IMG/VR virus record: IMGVR_UViG_3300047276_000467
Span: 1-28,809 of that record
Direction: 5' to 3' (one strand)
Source: a virus
Length of the DNA stretch: 28,809 nucleotides
The position numbers were made by a program, and so were the translations under genes. Positions 7,125 to 13,534 of the stretch are shown here, piece after piece (positions within the stretch are counted from its first letter, which is position 1; the number at the start of each line of letters is the position of its first letter). Below the pieces are notes generated by a model that did not search any database, was not told the origin of the DNA, and saw nothing but the letters and a program-made list of their open reading frames with translations.

Positions 7125-7135
7125 CGAAGGTTTAG

Positions 7136-7160
7136 GTTGGGCGAACATCGCAAGCCCAAC
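7136..7160 (+). other. Stem-loop just before a start codon
   Basis: A perfect 7-bp inverted repeat (GTTGGGC at 7136-7142 and GCCCAAC at 7154-7160, 11-nt loop) ends 4 nt before the ATG at 7165, in one of the few spacers of the left operon. No U-tract follows, so it is not a standard terminator. It may modulate ribosome access or processing. Confidence 0.4.
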
Positions 7161-7164
7161 AACT

Positions 7165-7377
7165 ATGCCTGGCATCAAACTTGAACCTCACGAAACTTTT
7201 AAGAAGGCCATCGTTGGCCGTACTAAAAAAGGTTTCATCATCTACTCCTATGTGAAGCTCGTTGAGATCTACAAGGAGATGAACGGATGGAATGACGAGG
7301 AGTGCGCGGAGTGGATCGACTACAATGTCGAGAGCCTTGCCTGTATGGGTTTGAAGATCCGCTATCCTCGCAACTGA
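7165..7377 (+). CDS. Hypothetical 70-residue protein
   Basis: A compact protein with a helical middle and a conserved-looking core (WNDEECAEWIDYNVESL), a type often seen as an uncharacterised ORF beside phage replication genes. The leader before the ATG is A/C-rich (cccaacaact) without a Shine-Dalgarno. The TGA is followed by an 19-nt spacer to the primase-helicase. No catalytic motif, signal or membrane segment is seen; function is unknown. Confidence 0.6.
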   Translation: MPGIKLEPHETFKKAIVGRTKKGFIIYSYVKLVEIYKEMNGWNDEECAEWIDYNVESLACMGLKIRYPRN

Positions 7378-7396
7378 TTTACAAGAGCCACCCACA

Positions 7397-9379
7397 ATGA
7401 CCGCCCAAGACCGCATCAAGGGTGCGAGGAACTATCTCGCAAAGCTTCCCCCGGCTATCGCCGGCCAGGGAGGCCACCCTGCCACCTATCGCGCCGCATC
7501 TATCCTCGCCCACGGCTTTGAGCTGGGTTGGGACGATGCCTGGGCGCTTCTCCAGGAATGGAACAAGACCCATTGCTCTCCGGCCTGGAGCGATAAGGAT
7601 CTTCGCCACAAGCTGAACGATGCCTTCGTCAAGCCGCACGAACGCCCGAAGGGCTGGCTCGGCGGCCGCGAGCGCACGGTCGGTTCCAATGGCCGGCTGA
7701 TGTTCGACCCGAAGCGCGTGGCCGAGATTGCTTTTGGCTCCGTGCCTCTGACCACGGCAGACCTCCTCCTGGCGGCCTTCAAGGACGATGATGTCATCAG
7801 CATCACGCACGAAGCCGGCCAGACCGAGGATGGCCGCTTCTTCCCGGCATCCAAGGGCAACTTCCTCACCCGCGCCGAATGGATTAAGCGGTTCTTCGGC
7901 CCGGATGGTAAGAGCATCTTCACCGGCCTGGAAGCCGGCGCGTGGATCCGCATCAACCCCTTCAAGCCGGACGACTTCAGCGGCACGGACGGATCGGTCG
8001 GAAGCTATCGAAATGTCCTGGTCGAGTTTGATAAGAAGGACAAAGAGGAGCAGATTGCCATCTTCCATCAGTCCAACCTCCCAATCACCGCGCTCATCGA
8101 CTCCGGAGGCAAGAGCATCCACGCCTGGGTGCGGGTGGATGCGGAGAGCAAGGAGCAATGGGAGGAACGCCGGAACACCGTCTACGAGTTCCTGGCTGAC
8201 CACGAACCCGATCCGCAGAACAAGAACCCTTCCCGCTGGTCTCGCCTGGGCGGCGTGATGCGTGGCGACAAGGAGCAGAAGATCCTGGCGCTCAAGGTCG
8301 GCGCGGAGGACTGGGATAGCTGGGTTGTCTGGCGAGATGGCCAGGATCTCCCGGAGGAGCTCAACACGGACTTCCTGGAAACTTACGATACCCAGCACGA
8401 CCCTAACCATATGATCGGCCACGGCCGCTGGCTTTGCCGTGGGGGCTCGCTTCTAATCACCGGCCAGTCCGGCATCGGCAAGAGCTCGTTCACGATGCAG
8501 ACCGCTTGCTCCTGGGCGCTCGGTCGTGAGCTGTTCGGCATCCCGGTCAAGAAGCCGCTCCGCATCGGCGTAGTCCAGGCCGAGTGCGATGTCGGCGACC
8601 TGGCAGAGGCCTACCAGGGGGTCACCTCTGCGATGGGCTTGTCAGCCGCCGACCGCCAGGTGCTCAAGGAGAACCTCCGGTTCTACACCGAGACCACCAA
8701 GACCGGCAAAGACTTCGCCGACCTGGTACGCAAGATCGTGGTACGGATGAAGCTCGATGTGATCTTCTGCGACCCCCTGCTCTCGTATGTGGGGGGGGAT
8801 CTGTCGAAGCAGGAGGTGGCCTCCCACTTCCTCCGCAATCTTATCCAGCCCATCCTTAAGGACACCGGGTGTATCATCGTCTTCACCCACCACGAAGGTA
8901 AGCCGAAGCCGAAGGAGGTCACCGAAGGCCAGACCATCAGCGATATGGCGTATAGCGGCCTGGGGAGCTCCGAGCTCGTCAACTGGGCGCGCGCCATCAT
9001 CAATGTTCGGCGCGAGTCGAAGGACTACCCAATCTTCAGCTTCAACCTTACCAAGCGCGGCAAGTTGGCCGGGATGCGTACCCAGGACGGAAAGCCGACC
9101 CTGTCTCTCAAGCTCCGGCACGCCGAGGGCAAGGTGCTCTGGGAGGTCGCACCCCTGTCATCCAAGTTTGAGCTCCTCAAGGTCGGCGAGCAGTACGCCC
9201 ACTTCGCCACCAAGCCGTCCACCGGCCGTGGGGCTATCCTCAAGGAGTTGGAACAGGACTACGGCCTCAATAAAGACCAGGCCGAGTCCGTGCTGAAGGC
9301 TATGGTCACTAATGGCATCCTTTCCCCTAAAAAGATCGGAGCGGCCTTGTTCTACGAAGGAACGGCCTACGGAGAATGA
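7397..9379 (+). CDS. Primase-helicase fusion (AEP-like primase plus RepA/RecA-fold helicase)
   Basis: The 660-residue product appears to combine three parts. Residues 1-90 form a helical domain resembling those next to phage primases. Residues about 100-310 look like an archaeo-eukaryotic-type primase: a VLVEFD acidic pair (E210/D212), then SGGKSIHAW (236-244) carrying the S-x-H-like motif, then SRWSRLGGVMR (279-289) as a basic third motif. Residues about 335-560 are a RecA-fold ATPase with Walker A GQSGIGKSS (356-364), Walker B near VIFCDPL (455-461) and THHEGK, as in RepA/AAA_25 helicases. It would prime and unwind at the replication fork. The last 100 residues may be a winged helix. The ATPase is secure; the primase call rests on motifs. 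Confidence 0.8.
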   Translation: MTAQDRIKGARNYLAKLPPAIAGQGGHPATYRAASILAHGFELGWDDAWALLQEWNKTHCSPAWSDKDLRHKLNDAFVKPHERPKGWLGGRERTVGSNGRLMFDPKRVAEIAFGSVPLTTADLLLAAFKDDDVISITHEAGQTEDGRFFPASKGNFLTRAEWIKRFFGPDGKSIFTGLEAGAWIRINPFKPDDFSGTDGSVGSYRNVLVEFDKKDKEEQIAIFHQSNLPITALIDSGGKSIHAWVRVDAESKEQWEERRNTVYEFLADHEPDPQNKNPSRWSRLGGVMRGDKEQKILALKVGAEDWDSWVVWRDGQDLPEELNTDFLETYDTQHDPNHMIGHGRWLCRGGSLLITGQSGIGKSSFTMQTACSWALGRELFGIPVKKPLRIGVVQAECDVGDLAEAYQGVTSAMGLSAADRQVLKENLRFYTETTKTGKDFADLVRKIVVRMKLDVIFCDPLLSYVGGDLSKQEVASHFLRNLIQPILKDTGCIIVFTHHEGKPKPKEVTEGQTISDMAYSGLGSSELVNWARAIINVRRESKDYPIFSFNLTKRGKLAGMRTQDGKPTLSLKLRHAEGKVLWEVAPLSSKFELLKVGEQYAHFATKPSTGRGAILKELEQDYGLNKDQAESVLKAMVTNGILSPKKIGAALFYEGTAYGE

Positions 9380-9434
9380 CAAAAACCGACCGCCAAGGCG
9401 CTTTGGTTGACTGGTTGGTATCCTGCTATACCCC

Positions 9435-9446
9435 TTTCGGCCGAAA
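9435..9446. terminator. Palindrome at the convergent operon junction
   Basis: TTTCGGCCGAAA is a perfect 12-bp palindrome between the end of the rightward operon (9379) and the holin stop (9451-9453). Being symmetric, it could act on both strands. It lacks a long stem and a U-tract, so terminator function is only a positional guess. Confidence 0.3.
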
Positions 9447-9450
9447 CGCC

Positions 9451-9756
9451 CTACGGCTTGAAGCTCTTGATGGATTTGATAGACCTGGCAATCAACTCCG
9501 GGGAGGCAAAGCCAGCAAAGCCGGCAACCGAAAGGTGAAAGGTGTTAAGCGCCTCCGTGAACCAGCCCTTGGAAGCCATACCGACCAGGACGGCGACCAG
9601 GCCGGCCAGGACGGTCTGAACGGCCAGGGCTGACCAGCTTTCCTTCTTGTCAGCGCAGATAGCCCGGATGAGGAACGCCCCGACCCCCATAGTGGCCGCA
9701 ATAGCTCCATCCCGGACTTCCGGGGGGAACTCTGGAGGTTGAGGGGAAGGGCTCAT
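9451..9756 (-). CDS. Phage holin, three membrane segments
   Basis: The 101-residue product has three hydrophobic segments at about 17-34, 42-61 and 72-88, with a short charged loop RAICADKKESW between the first two and a basic C terminus. The pattern, including a Gly/Ala-rich last helix ending in GFASPEL, resembles LydA-type holins. It would accumulate in the inner membrane and open it at a set time. It overlaps the upstream lipoprotein gene by ATGA and is the last gene of the leftward operon, beside the spanin-like gene. No second in-frame Met suggesting an antiholin start is evident at the N terminus. Confidence 0.75.
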   Translation of the reverse strand: MSPSPQPPEFPPEVRDGAIAATMGVGAFLIRAICADKKESWSALAVQTVLAGLVAVLVGMASKGWFTEALNTFHLSVAGFAGFASPELIARSIKSIKSFKP

Positions 9757-10445
9757 CGCTTGTTTACGGCATCACGGACTTTGTCCCAGAGATACCAGAT
9801 CCCCAGGCCGGCGGCGGCGACCAAGGTAGCGCCGGCGATGTAGGCGAAGTATGGGGAGTCGATGATGAAGGGAATGGCTCCGCAGAAAGCGCCGGCCAGG
9901 AGGATTGGGATACCAATCCGGACGGAAGCAAAAGCACAGGCAAGGCCACCCATCACGGCCAGAGCCGCGCCGGTGATAGTCCAGATGTTCTGGGAGGCAT
10001 CCTTCTTCACCTGTTCAATCTCGGCGGTCAGCTCCTTGATGCGAGCGTCCTTAAGGTCGGAGACGCGCTTGGCTTCGGCCTGGTCGGCATTAGCTTTGGC
10101 CATATCGGCTTTTACTTTCTCCAGGAACTTGCGGCCGAAATCGGCGGCGGCATCATACTCCTTCGGGTCGGCCTTGCTGGCGCGAGCGCGCGCGATGGCA
10201 AGATCTCCCTCGTTAGGAATGGGAAGGAAGGTTAGGGCCACGCCGGCCTCGGCCTTGACGATGTGAGGCTTGTCGGCGTTCTCCTGGACTACGGTGACTG
10301 CGGCGGCGACCTTGTTGCTACGGATGTCGATGTCTTCTCCGACCTTCTTGATCACGCCGCCGTCAACCGGGGCTTCCGGCTGTTTGGGAAGTTCACCCTT
10401 GGTGGCGCACCCGACCAGGAGGACGACTGGAAGGGCGCGCCACAT
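9753..10445 (-). CDS. Lipoprotein with coiled coil and C-terminal membrane segments, candidate u-spanin
   Basis: The 230-residue product begins MWRALPVVLLVGC, a short lipoprotein signal with lipobox L-V-G-C (C13 lipidated). Helical, Ala/Lys/Glu-rich sequence at about 100-150 looks like a periplasmic coiled coil. Three hydrophobic segments follow at about 154-174, 177-195 and 199-221, with a basic end. A lipid anchor at the outer membrane plus a C-terminal inner-membrane anchor is the layout of a unimolecular spanin, which fuses the two membranes at lysis; known ones have one C-terminal segment, not three. The frame stays open upstream, but the ATG at 10445 has a Shine-Dalgarno and gives the lipobox. 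It is coupled to the holin (ATGA). Confidence 0.6.
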   Translation of the reverse strand: MWRALPVVLLVGCATKGELPKQPEAPVDGGVIKKVGEDIDIRSNKVAAAVTVVQENADKPHIVKAEAGVALTFLPIPNEGDLAIARARASKADPKEYDAAADFGRKFLEKVKADMAKANADQAEAKRVSDLKDARIKELTAEIEQVKKDASQNIWTITGAALAVMGGLACAFASVRIGIPILLAGAFCGAIPFIIDSPYFAYIAGATLVAAAGLGIWYLWDKVRDAVNKR

Positions 10446-10449
10446 AGGA

Positions 10450-10578
10450 TTACTCCTTGGACTTGAGAGCGGCCAGGAGCTCCTTGCCCTTGGAGAGCTT
10501 GGAGCTGTTGGCGTTCTTGACTCCGGCGTAGAAGCCGCCGGCAAAGCCGATGACGAGACAGACGAAGGCGATGATCAT
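10450..10578 (-). CDS. 42-residue single-pass membrane protein
   Basis: The frame read from ATG 10578 gives an N-terminal hydrophobic helix (residues 2-20, IIAFVCLVIGFAGGFYAG) followed by a Lys-rich cytoplasm-type tail. The start lies 4 nt after the tail-fibre stop (10583-10585), and the gene ends 4 nt before the spanin-like start. A longer in-frame reading would overlap the fibre gene and is Arg/Ser-rich shadow sequence. Its place between fibre and lysis genes suggests a lysis accessory (second holin, antiholin or spanin partner). This is positional inference. Confidence 0.55.
   Translation of the reverse strand: MIIAFVCLVIGFAGGFYAGVKNANSSKLSKGKELLAALKSKE
10453..10458 (-). promoter_or_regulatory. 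Shine-Dalgarno of the spanin-like gene
   Basis: AAGGAG on the minus strand lies 7 nt before the ATG at 10445. It fixes the start at the lipobox-bearing reading rather than at the open frame further upstream. Confidence 0.7.
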
Positions 10579-10582
10579 AAGA

Positions 10583-13072
10583 TTAGGCGGGACGAAGTCC
10601 GATGCGGTAAGATGTTCCGTTGATGGTAACCAGGAGGTCGAGCGTGTCCGTGCCACCACTATGAGCGGCAGTACCAGTAGGATTAATGACAACGCCGTTG
10701 AACGAGATGCCATTTCCGTCAACCTTGATGGCGGCCGTAGCGTCCGGGGCAACGCCAACGCCAACCTTGCCGTACTGGTCAACGACGAAGCGGGTAGCAT
10801 CGGGCGTGGTGCTGTCCTCAATCTCAATGGCGTTACCAGTACCCTTTTGCGTGACGCGAAGGGCGGCCGTTGCAGAAGTAGTGTCGATGATCTGCGAAGC
10901 GGAGAATGTATTAGTATTACTGGTATTTACCAATATACGCCAAGCGCCTGTTCCGTCACGGAAGTTAAGGTTTGTACCTCCAGTAGAAATCCAAATGTCT
11001 CCGAAGTTAGTTGCGCTAGCAGAAGTGCCTCCAATGCCGATGTTCAATCCAGCGGCTCCAGATACAGAAGTGAAATTAACTTTCCCTGTGAAGGTCGCGC
11101 CAGAGAGTTTTGCGTAGTTTGCATCAGCAACGGTCTGGGTAACGAAACCATACGGATTTCCAACCAATGGGTAATAGGTAGTAGCCGCCGCACTAGTCGT
11201 CAAATACGAAGACATCCCAGCGAGCGTCTGGAACTTGGCATCAGACCAGGCTTCGGATGCCACAGTATTGATCGAAGATGTCGAGTTGCTGAAGCGCAAC
11301 TTTTCAGACTGATACCAGAAAAGTCCAGGGACTGGAGAAGGATCTGGGTTGTATCCTGCTCCGATGTGAACTCGTCCGTAGGAGTCTGAATAAACGAAGC
11401 CTTGCGTTTGAACCCAAGACTCGGTGGCGTAGCCCTGTTGAGAAACCCAACTCTCCGTTGCGTAGCCGTTTAATTGAACTTGCAGAACATATGCAGTAAG
11501 ATTTCCAGTAACCCAAGCCTCGGTTGCGTAACCAGAAAGGTAAGAAGCATCAATAAAGCCAGCAGGATTGCTGGCATCGTACTTACCGTCTAAAGCACCC
11601 TGCAAATCGGTCTGGTCTGAAAGTGTACCAGTAATGCTACCCCAAACGGAACTATAAGAAGGGACAACCTCCCACATACCATTCTTGCGGCCATACAAGT
11701 TGCCATCAGCGCTTGCATCCTGGATGTAGCCATTCGGGTTGCTGGCATCGTACTTTCCGTCCAGCGCGGTCTGGAGATCAGTCTGGTCAGACAGCGTCCC
11801 GATGATATTACCCCAGGTAGCGCCAAGGCCAGAGATGTCGGACAGGGTGACGAACGGATTGGCGAATGAGGGGGAACTGGCGTAAGCAAGGGCGGCAATC
11901 ACATCCGTGCCATCATTGTTCACAAGTCCGAGATTGCTCCAAATCTGGTTCTGCGTGGCTCCATCCGGGTTTTGATCAAGGTCACGGCGCACGAAGCGCG
12001 CATTTGCAACCTGTTCGGACATAGCCGTACCAAGGGGAAGGGGCTGGAGAACTCCGTTGGAAATGACATCGGAGCTGACAAAGCAGGGAACCTGGATCAG
12101 CGTCTGCGGGATACCACCGGCTTCGATGGCAACCTCCAAGGTGGTCTGGCGGCCGGCAAGGCCACCGATGAACTGATGAACTTCGGCCGTGCTGAAGTTC
12201 ACATTGCCGACATAACCTAGGTATCCAATAAGACCATTGCCGTCTGCGGTAAGAATTACTTCTTCCTGGAAGACGATATCGAACTGGGCTTCACCGGTCT
12301 TATAAGCCTTGGCGTTAGGGAAGTCTGCGGAAATCTTGGTCGTGATGTTGTCGGCCGTAGCGGAGTAAGAGAAGTTGTAGCTCTTGGTAGAAGCTCCAGC
12401 CACGGTAATGTTGTAAGATCCTGCTTTCGGAGCCGGCTCGATGCCAAAGCGCCAGGTCTGGGTGGTTCCGTTCCAGGCCGTGATTTCCTCAACAGACATC
12501 ACCGGAGCCGGGAGGGGATCCCAATCGACCCCAAGGGCTACAGGAGCCTGGCGAAGCTCGATGTAGATGACTTTACGGAAATCTGCCGTACCCTGTTGAA
12601 CCAGGCTGATAGACTCGTAGGACGAAGGGACAAGCGTGTCGGATCCGATGCCGATGTCCGGCTTGGCTCCGTAGGTGTTCCAGGTGACGGTATACCCATC
12701 GCCATTGAGGGCGCAAGTGACACCGCCGGCGGCCTGGACAGAGGCCAGGGCGTTGAGCGCGGTCTGAACCTGGGCTGGGGTAGCGTTGAACGGCATATCA
12801 GCCGTCTCGATGCTATCGACAGACAGTTGCCAGGTTCCGGAGGTCGGGAAAGCGTTGACCTGGCCAACGGCCAGCTTGATGGACGAACCGGCCGGAAAAG
12901 CCACCTCGTAGGGGATCTTGCCGATACCAGCGCCGGCCAGGATGTGGAGCTCAATGCGCGCCGTGTTGCCTTCGTAGAAGACAGGGTTCTGCGCGGGGGA
13001 GAATGAGCTCGGCCCTGCAAGCAGACGGTTGCTCTCCGGAGCCATCCATAGTTTCAGCGTAGTAATAGCCAT
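10583..13072 (-). CDS. Tail fibre / receptor-binding protein with repeats
   Basis: The 829-residue product appears modular. Residues 1-360 are beta-rich and probably attach to the tail. Residues about 415-560 carry repeats (two WGxIxGTLSDQTDLQxALDGKYDASNPxGYI-like units at 420-450 and 477-507, and three GYATE[AS]WV units), a pattern common in phage fibre shafts. The C-terminal 260 residues are Ser/Thr/Gly-rich with GKVGVGVAP and a final beta motif typical of fibre tips. DNA for the shaft and tip is visibly more A/T-rich and contains the rare CTAG, suggesting exchange of the host-specificity part. AAAGGA lies 2 nt before the ATG, too close for an ideal ribosome site. No tail-fibre assembly gene follows. 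Confidence 0.75.
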   Translation of the reverse strand: MAITTLKLWMAPESNRLLAGPSSFSPAQNPVFYEGNTARIELHILAGAGIGKIPYEVAFPAGSSIKLAVGQVNAFPTSGTWQLSVDSIETADMPFNATPAQVQTALNALASVQAAGGVTCALNGDGYTVTWNTYGAKPDIGIGSDTLVPSSYESISLVQQGTADFRKVIYIELRQAPVALGVDWDPLPAPVMSVEEITAWNGTTQTWRFGIEPAPKAGSYNITVAGASTKSYNFSYSATADNITTKISADFPNAKAYKTGEAQFDIVFQEEVILTADGNGLIGYLGYVGNVNFSTAEVHQFIGGLAGRQTTLEVAIEAGGIPQTLIQVPCFVSSDVISNGVLQPLPLGTAMSEQVANARFVRRDLDQNPDGATQNQIWSNLGLVNNDGTDVIAALAYASSPSFANPFVTLSDISGLGATWGNIIGTLSDQTDLQTALDGKYDASNPNGYIQDASADGNLYGRKNGMWEVVPSYSSVWGSITGTLSDQTDLQGALDGKYDASNPAGFIDASYLSGYATEAWVTGNLTAYVLQVQLNGYATESWVSQQGYATESWVQTQGFVYSDSYGRVHIGAGYNPDPSPVPGLFWYQSEKLRFSNSTSSINTVASEAWSDAKFQTLAGMSSYLTTSAAATTYYPLVGNPYGFVTQTVADANYAKLSGATFTGKVNFTSVSGAAGLNIGIGGTSASATNFGDIWISTGGTNLNFRDGTGAWRILVNTSNTNTFSASQIIDTTSATAALRVTQKGTGNAIEIEDSTTPDATRFVVDQYGKVGVGVAPDATAAIKVDGNGISFNGVVINPTGTAAHSGGTDTLDLLVTINGTSYRIGLRPA
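11408..11533 (-). repeat. Three GYATE[AS]WV units in the fibre
   Basis: Three copies of an 8-residue unit are encoded here at residues 514-521, 536-543 and 548-555. The spacing is uneven. These Tyr/Trp repeats probably stack in a trimeric shaft. Confidence 0.7.
11552..11815 (-). repeat. Two diverged ~93-bp repeats in the fibre shaft
   Basis: Positions 11723-11815 and 11552-11644 encode near-identical 31-residue units (TLSDQTDLQ, ALDGKYDASNP). The DNA differs at many third positions, so the duplication is old and kept at protein level. Confidence 0.8.
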
Positions 13073-13102
13073 AGTCCTTTAAATAGCCCTCTGTCAAACA
13101 GG

Positions 13103-13534
13103 CTAAAAACTGGTAAAACCTTCGATTGACTCAACGCTGAAGGCGGTTTCTTCACTTTCAATGGTTTGCCCATAGTAGTTGAACTGAGCATCATCCGTGA
13201 TGGCAAAAGTGATGGTAGTGCCACCCCCTGTTGTAACAGTCTTACCCTTTATGTAAGACCACTCCTTATCTGGGATAAGGCCGCCTACGCTTGGTGAGTT
13301 ACCAAAGAAAAACCGATTTAATGAATAGGACTCATCAATTCCGACTTCAGCGATAGGCTGAACCTGGAAGATATACCTAGCAATCAAAGGAAGCCTAAAC
13401 AACACAGAAGAAGGACTTGAAGCATAGATACCATAAGGGTACACAACATTATTAACGCCACCATTCCAGCCAGATGAGTTCTTGGCATATACGCATCGCA
13501 TCTGCCCCCAAGTAGATGGTATCTGTGAGGCCAT
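13103..13534 (-). CDS. Hypothetical tail-tip-region virion protein
   Basis: The 143-residue product is read from ATG 13534, whose A is the last base of the preceding TGA (TGATG). The longer open frame upstream is a shadow of the 776-residue gene. It is beta-rich with many aromatic residues and Gly/Ser turns (NGGVNNVVYPYG, TTGGGTTITF) and has no signal or membrane segment. It lies between two large tail genes and directly before the fibre, so a small tail-tip, collar or fibre-adaptor role is likely. The DNA is A/T-richer than in the head genes, like the fibre. No family is recognised. Confidence 0.55.
   Translation of the reverse strand: MASQIPSTWGQMRCVYAKNSSGWNGGVNNVVYPYGIYASSPSSVLFRLPLIARYIFQVQPIAEVGIDESYSLNRFFFGNSPSVGGLIPDKEWSYIKGKTVTTGGGTTITFAITDDAQFNYYGQTIESEETAFSVESIEGFTSF

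Noticed and set aside
7379-8422. 347-residue open frame on the - strand
   Set aside because: It is antisense to the primase-helicase, with no start context or coupling to any gene on that strand.
9753-10544. Longer start of the spanin-like gene
   Set aside because: The extra 33 residues are Ser/Pro/Arg-rich shadow of the 42-residue gene; ATG 10445 has a Shine-Dalgarno and gives a lipobox.
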